Origin: a virus | Virus record (IMG/VR): IMGVR_UViG_3300032284_000410 | Location: 1 to 22,441 of that record | Direction: 5' to 3' (one strand) | Length of the DNA stretch: 22,441 nucleotides | Shown: positions 6,279-14,451 of the stretch, in pieces | Layout: each line of letters starts with the position of its first letter | Numbering within the stretch: the first letter of the stretch is position 1 | Notes under the pieces: generated by a model | What the model was told of the DNA's origin: nothing | Seen by the model: only the letters and a program-made list of their open reading frames with translations | The model's database searches: none | Position numbers and translations under genes: made by a program

Positions 6279-7552
6279 TAGATATCCAACGCTCCAAAGG
6301 TTCCGATCTTCAGCTGATCGGCGTATTCGTGTAAGCCATTTTCCATTAGATAATCCCGCCATTCTGCAGTTTCCCACATACCAGCAGACACACCGTTCCA
6401 CTTGTCTCTCCACAACGGATGACTCTTATTTACGCGCCGATGTTCTACGAAGTTGTATCTTGCGTCTTCATAAGCCTTGGTCTTACAGTCTGCCATCTTC
6501 TCGCGCATATAACAGACAACGGAGATACGTTCGCCTTCTCCGCTGATTGGAGTGTTACCGTGGATCTCGTGAACATCCATCATAATCATATCACCAGGCT
6601 GTACATCTACAGCCGCACGGAACGCAGGGAAAACTAGATATGCGCCAGAATAAGGGATCCCATTAGAGACAACAGATAGATTCCCGAAACCAGTAGGGAG
6701 ATCGCCAGCGTCTCTATGTGCTGCAGTTCTATATGTCTTGTTAACTGTGATGGTAGTGTATACCGAATTACCGATTCTAAACTCTGGGTCCACCTTTGAA
6801 ACTTCTGCATTTTGATTTGCCCATCTTCCGGGAATTAACTCATGAAACTTCTCAGATACTTTCTCAATGAAAGGAATAGCGGCTTCAAACTTGTTGGAGT
6901 TATGAGAGCTGTAAGAAGTAGTCCTACAATAAGGTATACGAGGATAGCGGTCAAAATAACCCGCAATGCCAGAATTAACAGGATTAGCATAAGAAGTATC
7001 GGAGATCCAGTCATTTACTTTCTCAACTTCCTTTAGTCGTTCGGTGGATGGAAGATCTTTGACACGCATTGCCCATTCGTCGAACACGAAATCAGACGGT
7101 CGCTTCAACGCAAGCCAAACACTCCCTCTAGATCCAACTTCCTCTTTATTATCCCTATACTTCTCATATAGATCTACAATAGGATCATCGCTCGTCACAG
7201 TAGTCATAGAACCTGATAGAGCATCGATAACCTTTTCTTGCAAAGTCGTGACCCAATCGCGACCAGTCGACTTGTCAGTCCGGGGTCCTGCTGCGATGCC
7301 ACGATTCTGAGACTCGACAGCAGCATCGCGAAGACCGTCAAACCCAATCTTCTGTAGCTCAGGAGAGAACACATTCTTACGGAACTTAAGAAGAAGGTTG
7401 TGCTCTCCGTGTTTTTTGTCTAAGCCAGTGATTGGCTTATAGACATCGCAATCATAATTGATCAAGTGGTCGTAATGCGAATCATCTAGGAATGTTCCTA
7501 ACAAATGATCAGCAGGAACGGTCTTTTCAATGTAAATTACTTTTGGCTTCAT
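6278..7552 (-). CDS. TET/JBP-type 2-oxoglutarate/Fe(II) dioxygenase (predicted DNA base hydroxylase)
   Basis: A 424-residue protein whose catalytic region (about 255-355) reads TTITVNKTYRTAAHRDAGDL, GFGNLSVVSNGIPYSGAYLV, FPAFRAAVDVQPGD, MDVHEIHGNTPI and ERISVVCYMREKM. This matches the TET/JBP family, which hydroxylates the methyl group of thymine or 5-methylcytosine in DNA. Fe(II) ligands are H279, D281 and H331 (or H328), and the 2-oxoglutarate arginine is R342. Residues 1-200 and the C-terminal tail (WxxAEWRDYLMENGLHEYADQL) are not recognised and may bind DNA. It has no Shine-Dalgarno site. A TTGACT-17-TATAAT promoter places the predicted transcript start on its ATG. A glycosyltransferase follows with a one-base overlap. 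No cytosine C5-methyltransferase lies in the window, so the substrate (T or 5mC) is open. Family assignment is from motif memory. Confidence 0.8.
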   Translation of the reverse strand: MKPKVIYIEKTVPADHLLGTFLDDSHYDHLINYDCDVYKPITGLDKKHGEHNLLLKFRKNVFSPELQKIGFDGLRDAAVESQNRGIAAGPRTDKSTGRDWVTTLQEKVIDALSGSMTTVTSDDPIVDLYEKYRDNKEEVGSRGSVWLALKRPSDFVFDEWAMRVKDLPSTERLKEVEKVNDWISDTSYANPVNSGIAGYFDRYPRIPYCRTTSYSSHNSNKFEAAIPFIEKVSEKFHELIPGRWANQNAEVSKVDPEFRIGNSVYTTITVNKTYRTAAHRDAGDLPTGFGNLSVVSNGIPYSGAYLVFPAFRAAVDVQPGDMIMMDVHEIHGNTPISGEGERISVVCYMREKMADCKTKAYEDARYNFVEHRRVNKSHPLWRDKWNGVSAGMWETAEWRDYLMENGLHEYADQLKIGTFGALDI

Positions 7553-7558
7553 ACTTAT

Positions 7559-7587
7559 ATTATACCTTAATCGAATAAAATAGTCAA
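7559..7587 (-). promoter_or_regulatory. Sigma70-type promoter of the oxygenase-glycosyltransferase unit
   Basis: On the minus strand TTGACT (7587 to 7582), a 17-base spacer and a perfect TATAAT (7564 to 7559). With the last T at -7, +1 is 7552, the A of the oxygenase ATG, so a leaderless transcript is predicted. Confidence 0.8.
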
Positions 7588-7588
7588 G

Positions 7589-7843
7589 TTAATCTTGTTC
7601 TGTTTCGTCCGTCTTAAACGCTGCACGAAATTCTTCTTCGTTGAATTCTATACCGCGCAGCTTCATAATAGCAACATCACAATCAACCATAACAGCACAC
7701 AGAAACTCGGCGGGATAAACAAGAATAGTTGTTACTATCATATTTAATCCAGCATAAATTGCAAGTATCAGTGACATGGCAATGTATAATATAGTAGCAA
7801 CAGCTGTTGTTGCCCCAAGCGCAATAATCTTAATGGTCTTCAT
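7589..7843 (-). CDS. Small membrane protein, unknown function
   Basis: An 84-residue protein starting MKTIKIIALGATTAVATILY. AGGAG a few bases before the ATG supports the start. Hydrophobic residues run almost continuously from about 6 to 54 and can form two membrane segments (IIALGATTAVATILYIAMSL and LNMIVTTILVYPAEFLCAVM). A charged acidic tail (EFNEEEFRAAFKTDETEQD) follows. It lies nine bases after the helicase stop, so it probably belongs to the replication unit. Its stop is immediately before the promoter of the oxygenase. A holin or a superinfection-exclusion protein would fit the topology, but nothing in the sequence decides this. Confidence 0.65.
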   Translation of the reverse strand: MKTIKIIALGATTAVATILYIAMSLILAIYAGLNMIVTTILVYPAEFLCAVMVDCDVAIMKLRGIEFNEEEFRAAFKTDETEQD

Positions 7844-7851
7844 AATAACTC

Positions 7852-9240
7852 CTAGAACTTAAACTGCGAAAACTTATCAGACAGATCAGAGGTACGATAT
7901 CCTGTAGCATCGGAATAAGAATGATCTTCTCCGCTAGAAGACATATCTCCTGCTACAGCGTCAGATAACTGCAACAACCTCATCTTAGAACGATCTATTC
8001 CCACATAAAATTTCTTGTTCTTGGCTTTATCTGCATAGCGATTCTTTAGCTGCTTGACCATTAACTGCGACATCTTTTCCATCTCCTCGGTATTGATCAA
8101 CGCAATCATAAGATCAGCCGTTGCTGGTAAACCAAACGATTCAGAAGTATCTGTAATCTCGACATCAGAAGACGCGAACCCAGTACGAGTTGTCTGAGTT
8201 GCTGACACAAGAGGAACATTAAACTCTACAGCGAATCCGCGCAACTCTTCAGCAATAGACTTAATCATAGTATAAGAATTGACATTAGGATTCATCTTAA
8301 TACGAGAAGAAGAACAGATATTTAGATAATCAATATACACGATATCTGGAACAAACTTCTTCTTAAGTTCAAGCTCGTGCATCAAATGACGGAAGTGATT
8401 CACATTGGCAGAACTTGTAGGATATTCCTTAATGATTAATCTTCCTGCGACCCTTGTCTTATTCTTTTCGATAAGATTCATATATTGACTCTTAGATAAC
8501 AAAGAAAGATTATCCAACGAAACATCTAATAGATTTGCGTCAATGCGTTCGGCAATCTTTTCTTCTGCCATTTCCATAGTAATGTACAAGACGTTCTTAC
8601 CCATAATCATATTAGCTGCTGCCATATGACACATTGCCAAAGATTTTCCGATATTAGTTCCTGCCAATATGATATTGAGAGTCTTACGAGATAATCCTCC
8701 CTTGGTAATGTCATTGAACTGTTCAATATCAAACGGAACCTTTTCTTCTTTACGATGATAGAATTCGTACCGTTCCTCGTGTTCTAAATTATAGTCGTGT
8801 CCAACTGTAGGATCAAAAGAGATAGCAAGAGCATCCCGGAGTAGATCAGGAATGACTCCCTTGTCTTGTTTCTCTTTCTTATCTGAGATAATATGAATCG
8901 ATTCTAGTACTGCATTATGAATGGCACGTTCTTTACAAAAGGCTTCTGTTTTATCCAGAAGCCAATCGTATATATTCTCTTCGCCATCAATAAAAGAATC
9001 TAGAGCATCTAATGCCAGAGACACTTCTTCCTCTTTAAGAAAGGAGGACTCGGATAGAATTACTCGAATGGCCTCAATGGTAGGTTGTTCGTTATATTGA
9101 TCGACAAAGTTGGATATCTGTTTGAAGATAGACTTGTCAATCAGATCAGTGAAATAATCTGCCTTGATATAAGGCAGTACTGCCCTGCAATATTTCTCAT
9201 TTAATAGTAGCGACTTTAGGATCAGCGACTCTATTTTCAT
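7852..9240 (-). CDS. 41: Replicative DNA helicase, T4 gp41-like (DnaB family)
   Basis: A 462-residue protein that unwinds the phage fork ahead of the polymerase, as a hexamer on the lagging strand. The N-terminal DnaB-type helical domain (1-140) is followed by the RecA-like core: Walker A GTNIGKS (194-200), TMEMAEEKIAER after it, Walker B IVYIDYLN (300-307), ATQTTRTGF and a basic KNRYADKAKNKKFYVGIDRSKMRL segment. The length matches T4 gp41 (475). ATG 9240 is preferred over the adjacent TTG at 9243 because GAGG upstream is then at usual spacing. Its first 44 bases overlap the end of the 127-residue gene. Loader gp59 and primase gp61 are not in the window. Confidence 0.95.
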   Translation of the reverse strand: MKIESLILKSLLLNEKYCRAVLPYIKADYFTDLIDKSIFKQISNFVDQYNEQPTIEAIRVILSESSFLKEEEVSLALDALDSFIDGEENIYDWLLDKTEAFCKERAIHNAVLESIHIISDKKEKQDKGVIPDLLRDALAISFDPTVGHDYNLEHEERYEFYHRKEEKVPFDIEQFNDITKGGLSRKTLNIILAGTNIGKSLAMCHMAAANMIMGKNVLYITMEMAEEKIAERIDANLLDVSLDNLSLLSKSQYMNLIEKNKTRVAGRLIIKEYPTSSANVNHFRHLMHELELKKKFVPDIVYIDYLNICSSSRIKMNPNVNSYTMIKSIAEELRGFAVEFNVPLVSATQTTRTGFASSDVEITDTSESFGLPATADLMIALINTEEMEKMSQLMVKQLKNRYADKAKNKKFYVGIDRSKMRLLQLSDAVAGDMSSSGEDHSYSDATGYRTSDLSDKFSQFKF

Positions 9241-9580
9241 CAAAACCCTCGCTTAGAATTTGGGCGGCTGTACTCAACGCAGTAGTAACTACACGACCTA
9301 CTGTCTTCCGTACGAAAGTCTCTAGTGTTTTCATACTAGGAACCTTTCTATATGGATTATATACTATATCATAGTTAAAAGTCAACTTATTCGAGTCTTC
9401 TGTTAGATTGAACTTGGATACTTCGACGATGATCCCTTTCATTCTTCCTTCTTCCAGGCGAATTAACAAATTGAGATCGTCGTCTGTCTCTTTGTTCTTT
9501 TTTCCATCTACCAAAAAGAACGAGCACTTCAGGTCCGGCATGTTAACAAAATTGTAATTCTCTGGGTTATTCTTCGCCAT
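9197..9580 (-). CDS. Unknown protein between UvsX and gp41
   Basis: A 127-residue protein starting MAKNNPENYNFVNMPDLKC. It has alternating hydrophobic strands (CSFFLVDGKK; LNLLIRLEEGRMKGIIVEVSKF; KLTFNYDIVYNP) and then a helix-like C-terminus (ETFVRKTVGRVVTTALSTAAQILSEG). I recognise no family. It overlaps uvsX by 14 bases and gp41 by 44 bases, a tightly coupled three-gene unit that suggests a role in recombination-dependent replication. In T4 this position holds gene 40, which this does not resemble. GGAG inside the uvsX end is a plausible ribosome-binding site. Confidence 0.8.
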   Translation of the reverse strand: MAKNNPENYNFVNMPDLKCSFFLVDGKKNKETDDDLNLLIRLEEGRMKGIIVEVSKFNLTEDSNKLTFNYDIVYNPYRKVPSMKTLETFVRKTVGRVVTTALSTAAQILSEGFDENRVADPKVATIK

Positions 9581-10586
9581 CTTCGTCTTCTCCTGTGGAC
9601 CACATCTTTGTGTTCAACGAATATTTAGCAGTGACCCATGATCTGAACTCAACGTTGGCAAGGAGATCTTCTGCCACAGTAGAGAAGTCCTTTTCTCTGA
9701 ACTTTTCTTCGCCCATCTGATACCATCCCTTTGAGGGATTAGTAATGATGCCAGCTTCGATGGCCATATCCAGCAATCCGGAATACTTATCGATACCAGT
9801 TGCTGTACTAAGAGAAACAGGAATCTTGGACTTCTCTCTAACAAACCTGGACTTTTCTACGTTGATGATGAAGTTATACCCAACAACCTCTTTACCATCT
9901 TTATCTTGCTGCCGACCGATGATGTAGATATTATCGGCGGAATAATAAATTCCGGTGCCGCCGGAAACAATATCCTTTGGGAACAGACCCATCTCTTTGT
10001 AAGTATGGTTGATTACAATAAGAGGAATATGCTTGATCTTCATGTGCGGTGTAATGATGCGGAACAGAGACTTCATTTCTTTTGCTCGTGTCATATCAGC
10101 CGCTGAGTTTTGATCTAATGCATTCTGCGCTTCCTTCTTAGAAGCCAGGTTTCCGACGGAATCAATTACAATAACAACCTTATCCTTTTCGCCGATCTCC
10201 TGTAGCTGCTTAGAAATATCAAACTTGAGTTGTTCGATGTCTGTAATAGGAGTATGAATCACTCGGCTAATGTCAATATCGAAATTCTCAAAGTATTGAG
10301 CAGGAGCACCGAATTCGCTATCATAGAATAGCATAACAGAATCCTTGTAACGATCCATATAAGTCTTGGCTAGAAGCAAAGAGAACGTTGTCTTAAAGTG
10401 TTTCGACGGGCCAGCGAAGATAGTTAGACCATCGCTCAATCCTCCGTCAATAGATCCGGACAGAGCAATATTAATGGCAGGAATAGGAGTAGGAATCAAT
10501 TCCTGCTTCGCATATACATCCGATTTATCTAATGTAGTGGTGCTTTTGATTGTAGAATTCTCTATTAGCTTTTTGAGTAGTGACAT
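9567..10586 (-). CDS. uvsX: UvsX RecA-like recombinase
   Basis: A 339-residue strand-exchange ATPase used by T4-like phages for recombination-dependent replication and repair. Walker A is GPSKHFKT (59-66), with the K-S/H-F-K variant typical of UvsX. The catalytic-type glutamate is E91 in LFYDSEFG, and Walker B is VVIVID (137-142) followed by SVGNLASKKEAQNALD. VINHTYKEMGLFPKDIVSGGTGIYYSADNIYIIGRQQ forms the L2/C-terminal core, and the protein ends in an acidic DEDGEE tail as RecA-type proteins do. It has a strong promoter of its own, with a predicted leader of only nine bases that contains AGGG. The following gene begins inside its last codons. Confidence 0.95.
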   Translation of the reverse strand: MSLLKKLIENSTIKSTTTLDKSDVYAKQELIPTPIPAINIALSGSIDGGLSDGLTIFAGPSKHFKTTFSLLLAKTYMDRYKDSVMLFYDSEFGAPAQYFENFDIDISRVIHTPITDIEQLKFDISKQLQEIGEKDKVVIVIDSVGNLASKKEAQNALDQNSAADMTRAKEMKSLFRIITPHMKIKHIPLIVINHTYKEMGLFPKDIVSGGTGIYYSADNIYIIGRQQDKDGKEVVGYNFIINVEKSRFVREKSKIPVSLSTATGIDKYSGLLDMAIEAGIITNPSKGWYQMGEEKFREKDFSTVAEDLLANVEFRSWVTAKYSLNTKMWSTGEDEDGEE

Positions 10587-10601
10587 ATTTTCCCTATAAC
10601 T

Positions 10602-10630
10602 ATTATACTATTAAACAAAGAAAGAGTCAA
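10602..10630 (-). promoter_or_regulatory. Sigma70-type promoter of uvsX
   Basis: TTGACT (10630 to 10625), 17-base spacer, TATAAT (10607 to 10602). The predicted +1 is 10595, giving a nine-base leader beginning AGGG. The -35 box lies within the last codons of the upstream polymerase gene (Leu-Asp-Ser). Confidence 0.8.
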
Positions 10631-13118
10631 GTGAAGACTTCTTTTCGTAGTTCCAACCAATCACCTCTAGAATAATATTAAGAGGATCTAAGAACGTCTT
10701 CTGAAACTGCTTGGAGTAATCAATAGATTCATGTAATCCAAATTCCTCGGGCAGTTCTGACGAGAACGAAATGATGTCTTCGTGAATCGAATTGGGCTTT
10801 TTGAGATATACGAACTTGATCTTCTCGCCTTCATGGATCTCGGTGTATGTATTCAAAAGATCTCGCTTGTTCAAATGATGATTATAAAGCAAAGAGCCTC
10901 TGACGTGAATGGGAGTTGCCTTCTTGTAGATATTAGTTCTATCTTTATATGTAGAAAGTCCATTTACTGAACGAGGAAACGCAATTTGTTCTACTGGCAA
11001 CTTTAGGAATTCTTGTTTGAAAGCCGCGACGTAATCAATCAGGTCGTCTTCCGACTTAGTCATAATGATCTTGATGGCTTCTTTAATCTTGGCGCGACAA
11101 GAACCAGGAGTCGAAGAACGAACAGCCTCGAGGCCCATGATCTTCAATTTAGGTTCTGAATAACGAACTCCTTCTACGTCATACACGTGTAACATATAAC
11201 GCTTCTTGGCCGTCCAGATTCCACGATCTGCAATCGATTCCCGCTTCATTGTCATCATATTACTATATGCGTTCATATAAGAAGCAAGTTCTCTATAAGA
11301 CCTATCAATGAACGGAGTAATCTGTTCTTTACAGATCTTATCAATTAGGTTGATGGTTTCTTCTTTAGTCTTGTTCTTCATGAACTTATTGACCAATCCA
11401 TCAAAGTCGATATAAACGGAATCTGTATCTACTGCAATAATGTAATCTTTATTAGTACCAAGCAGCTTGTTGAACCATTCGTTTAGCTTGCGTTCAATCC
11501 AACGAATAGACAACTGTCCAGACTTAGTTACTGCTTCCGCCAATCTAGAATCAAAGTATCTGAAGTATTCGTTGCCCATTGCACCATAGGCCGAGTTCAA
11601 ACAGATCTTCTTTGCCATTTGTAGGTTCTTATACTTAGAGATATTATTCTTATATACCTTGATCTTCTCTTGCGACCAATCTTTATGGTTGGCTTCCAGT
11701 TGCTTCTCTGTTTCAATCTGAGCAGCTTTGTATTGCTTACGTTGTTCGAACATCCAATGCATAAGCTCGGGAAGAAACCCTGGCTTATTTTTAGTGAACA
11801 TGTGCCCATTTGCACACAGGGCAACATCAGAAGGAATATCTACGGAGGATTTGTTATTCACCAGATCGTCGATGTTGAGAGATTTAAAACCATCGGTAAG
11901 TGTTTCCGGTGAGATATTATACTGTTGAATTAACATCGGATATAGAGAAGTTAAATCGAAACTTACAACCCAGTTATGGAACCCAAGAATGGGATCCTTT
12001 ACGAATGCTCCCTCGATAGAAGTCTTAACAGAATCCTTCCGGCTTGGGATTACAATCTTCTTCTTCAACAAATGATTGTAGATAATAACGTCCCACATTC
12101 GAACCTGAGAGAATACATCGTCAAAGTTTACCTTGGCATCATACGCCATAGTGATGGCTAGTTCTAACAACTTCAACTTGTCTTCTAGAATCATGACAAG
12201 AGCAATGTCGTGCGCATTATATTCAATGAACTTTTCCCAGTCGTTCTTGTATAGAAGATGTAGAGAACCGTACTCTGAATAGTCAACCTTCTTGACGCCT
12301 AACTCCGTGCTGGCAATATGATCTAGCTTGTATGATTCTTGATTAGTATACGTGAACTTCTTATATAGCTCAATGTAATCTAGAACTGCGATACCAAAGA
12401 TCTCATATGTAGATTGCCTCCTCCCCATGATCTCAATTTCTTTGGGCTTTAGAATACGCCAGGGAGATAAATATGATGCCTTCGTCTCAGAAAATAGCTT
12501 GTTAATACGATTAGTTAGATATGGAATATCAAAGAACTTTACGTTCCATCCTGTAATAATGTCAGGATAGTTCTCTTTCCAAGCTGCCATGAACTTCTCG
12601 AGAAGATCGTGTTCGCTCTCGCATTTGATATATTCGAACTCTTTGGTTAGTTTGAGGGGATTATACTCACCGCACCCGAATACTAGTTTGCGGTCTATAT
12701 TAGAGAACTTCAGAGCAATCGCATTGACTTCTTCGTTCGCTGTCGCGACATCAGGAAACCCGTTCTCGCAAGTGGTCTCAATATCGATGTAGGCAATTAT
12801 GATATTGTTGATATCCCACGCAACATCTTCTTTCCACTGTTGGGAGATATATTGATATTGTGCTTGGATATTTCCGTAGACCGCAAAGTTGTCTACGTCC
12901 TTGTTCGATTCAATGAAGTCGCGAGTATCTTTGATATCCCCTGCGTCGAATTGAACAACCGAGTGACCATGTAAAGTCTTGAAGCCTTCTTTGTCTACTC
13001 CCGGAATCCACACAGGAGGATGAAAGTCAGTGATCTCTTCTTTGTATCTTTCTTGACCCTCAGCAGCTCGGACGAACAACTTCTTACCATAGGACTGTAC
13101 GTTTGTATATTGGCTCAC
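10611..13118 (-). CDS. 43: Family B DNA polymerase, T4 gp43-like
   Basis: An 835-residue replicative polymerase with 3'-5' proofreading. ExoI is YIDIET (D112, E114), ExoII is GWNVKFFDIPYL and ExoIII is YNAHDIALV. Polymerase motif A is SFDLTSLYP (D388), motif B is KICLNSAYGAMGN and motif C is AVDTDSVYID (D564, D566). All catalytic residues are present. It is slightly shorter than T4 gp43 (898). The GTG at 13118 is chosen because the N-terminus MSQYTNVQSYGKKLFVR matches aquatic T4-like polymerases and no other start precedes it in frame. No Shine-Dalgarno site is present; a promoter places the transcript start on this GTG. UvsX follows after a 24-base gap that holds the uvsX -10 box. Confidence 0.97.
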   Translation of the reverse strand: MSQYTNVQSYGKKLFVRAAEGQERYKEEITDFHPPVWIPGVDKEGFKTLHGHSVVQFDAGDIKDTRDFIESNKDVDNFAVYGNIQAQYQYISQQWKEDVAWDINNIIIAYIDIETTCENGFPDVATANEEVNAIALKFSNIDRKLVFGCGEYNPLKLTKEFEYIKCESEHDLLEKFMAAWKENYPDIITGWNVKFFDIPYLTNRINKLFSETKASYLSPWRILKPKEIEIMGRRQSTYEIFGIAVLDYIELYKKFTYTNQESYKLDHIASTELGVKKVDYSEYGSLHLLYKNDWEKFIEYNAHDIALVMILEDKLKLLELAITMAYDAKVNFDDVFSQVRMWDVIIYNHLLKKKIVIPSRKDSVKTSIEGAFVKDPILGFHNWVVSFDLTSLYPMLIQQYNISPETLTDGFKSLNIDDLVNNKSSVDIPSDVALCANGHMFTKNKPGFLPELMHWMFEQRKQYKAAQIETEKQLEANHKDWSQEKIKVYKNNISKYKNLQMAKKICLNSAYGAMGNEYFRYFDSRLAEAVTKSGQLSIRWIERKLNEWFNKLLGTNKDYIIAVDTDSVYIDFDGLVNKFMKNKTKEETINLIDKICKEQITPFIDRSYRELASYMNAYSNMMTMKRESIADRGIWTAKKRYMLHVYDVEGVRYSEPKLKIMGLEAVRSSTPGSCRAKIKEAIKIIMTKSEDDLIDYVAAFKQEFLKLPVEQIAFPRSVNGLSTYKDRTNIYKKATPIHVRGSLLYNHHLNKRDLLNTYTEIHEGEKIKFVYLKKPNSIHEDIISFSSELPEEFGLHESIDYSKQFQKTFLDPLNIILEVIGWNYEKKSSLDSFFV

Positions 13119-13124
13119 TATGTT

Positions 13125-13153
13125 AGTATACTATATTTTACGCTTAAAGTAAA
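13125..13153 (-). promoter_or_regulatory. Sigma70-type promoter of the DNA polymerase gene
   Basis: TTTACT (13153 to 13148), 17-base spacer, TATACT (13130 to 13125). The predicted +1 is 13118, the G of the GTG start codon, implying a leaderless polymerase mRNA. It fills the gap between the endolysin stop and the polymerase start. Confidence 0.7.
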
Positions 13154-13155
13154 GC

Positions 13156-13776
13156 TCACGCCAATGTTATTTCCTGAGAATAATCATCTACTTTAGACAA
13201 TAGAGTCTTCCCGTATCCTTCGTCTAAGTTTAATCCTCTACCACCAATTGCTTGTGTTACTGCACGATTCGCAGATTTCTGATCAGAGAACGTCAGATTG
13301 TTTCCTAGACAATGTTTAATAAACCTCACAGATACTATAGCGGAGATAGTATTATCTGTCACTAACCAATCCGGGTTGTTCAGAATATCAAACCCTGCCA
13401 ATTCTCCGAAGAATTGATAGTTCTTCTTGCCAGTAAGTTGAATATAACCACGACCTCTATATTTCCAACCATCACCGACCTGCGTATTTCCCATAGACCT
13501 TCCTACAGAATTACCGCTTCCATAAATCAGATCGGCAAAATCGGAAGGAGACTTCTTAATTATGTTTAATTCCTCTTCGGTTAAAGACTTAACTCTAGAA
13601 CCAAATATATATCTGATTCTAGAGTTGTCTGTCTTAGAGTAATTCAGGTTCTCTTCTTTAGGAACTAAACCACATTCCTTATTCATATTAGCAATAATAG
13701 CCTTTATCACAAAAGGATCTGTGATTCCACAAGCGACGCAAGCGTCAAGAATAGGTTGTAGTAGTTTAGTATCCAC
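13156..13776 (-). CDS. GH19 chitinase-like endolysin
   Basis: A 206-residue peptidoglycan hydrolase predicted to lyse the host. The GTG at 13776 is chosen because AAGGAG lies just upstream, overlapping the previous stop. GH19 signatures are ANMNKECGLVPKEENLNYS, with catalytic-type E34 (the usual HES/HET is KEC here) and a second acidic pair E41/E42, then GDGWKYRGRGYIQLTGKKNY and a final QAIGGRGLNLDEGY loop. There is no signal peptide, so export should depend on a holin, none of which is certain here. It follows the secreted barrel-like protein with a 12-base gap and is close-coupled to it. GH19 endolysins are common in phages of Gram-negative hosts. Confidence 0.9.
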   Translation of the reverse strand: MDTKLLQPILDACVACGITDPFVIKAIIANMNKECGLVPKEENLNYSKTDNSRIRYIFGSRVKSLTEEELNIIKKSPSDFADLIYGSGNSVGRSMGNTQVGDGWKYRGRGYIQLTGKKNYQFFGELAGFDILNNPDWLVTDNTISAIVSVRFIKHCLGNNLTFSDQKSANRAVTQAIGGRGLNLDEGYGKTLLSKVDDYSQEITLA

Positions 13777-13787
13777 AAAGATCTCCT

Positions 13788-14423
13788 TTACTTCACAACG
13801 TAGTTGAAGGTAGTCCAAACAATACGATGATATTGCCCATTAGGGAATTGCCGCAATTCGAACCCAGCACCAACTTGTGTCTTGGGAGTTACCTGCTTGC
13901 GCAGTAGGAAATTGAAGCGATTGAAGTTTGTGTTCTGTGTGCGTAGATATTCATAGCTTGCGCTAGGAATATACTTATGATTCAAGTATTCCCACATCAC
14001 ACGATCGCGAACTCGAGTACGAACAGCGGCTCCCGTGGCAGTATAGAATTGTTCGAACAAAAGTCTGTTCTCTAACCGATTGTTGTTGTTCTTCTTGTTG
14101 AACAAATACCAACGCGGACCAGCAAAGAATCGATGCATATTGTTGTAGTTATCGGAAGTCGAATCATAGTCGGCCTGATTGTAATACCCAGCTTGAATGA
14201 ATCCGTTATATTTCTTGACCTTAACAACGTGATCAACGATGACTCCAGGTTTGACTTGTAGAAATTGTCCCGCGTCCTGCGATAAATTCAACCTTGTTCT
14301 AAAATATCCAGTAACCATAGTGCTACTATTCATATTATACTGAACAGTATAAGTGTTCATCAATTCAGTGTCTTGCGCGTATACTCCTGTGCACATTAGT
14401 ACTGCTAAAATAAGTGTCTTCAT
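13788..14423 (-). CDS. Secreted outer-membrane beta-barrel-like protein (DUF2490-like)
   Basis: A 211-residue protein with a clear signal peptide, MKTLILAVLMCTGVYA followed by QD, predicted to be cleaved after A16. The mature part is a chain of alternating amphipathic strands: YNMNSSTMVTGYFRTRLNLS, FLQVKPGVIVDHVV, YNGFIQAGYYNQAD, HRFFAGPRWYLF, NRLENRLLFEQFY, VRTRVRDRVMWEYL, SASYEYLRTQ, FNRFNFLLRKQVTPKTQVGAGFELRQF and YHRIVWTTFNYVVK. This resembles DUF2490 barrels of bacterial outer membranes. AAGGA precedes the ATG. It heads a short unit with the endolysin. A phage-encoded outer-membrane protein could block superinfection, alter a receptor or aid lysis; none is proven. Family assignment is by pattern only. 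Confidence 0.65.
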   Translation of the reverse strand: MKTLILAVLMCTGVYAQDTELMNTYTVQYNMNSSTMVTGYFRTRLNLSQDAGQFLQVKPGVIVDHVVKVKKYNGFIQAGYYNQADYDSTSDNYNNMHRFFAGPRWYLFNKKNNNNRLENRLLFEQFYTATGAAVRTRVRDRVMWEYLNHKYIPSASYEYLRTQNTNFNRFNFLLRKQVTPKTQVGAGFELRQFPNGQYHRIVWTTFNYVVK

Positions 14424-14451
14424 TTATATCCTTTTTATTGTTTATTTGTAA

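Noticed and set aside
6279-6413. Longer N-terminus for the glycosyltransferase
   Set aside because: The extension is inside the oxygenase gene in another frame and precedes the clear MKVLFVAHDF start of the fold.
14421-14430. TATAAATG overlapping the start of the barrel-like gene as a late promoter
   Set aside because: The box would overlap the start codon itself, so a transcript from it would lack the ATG.
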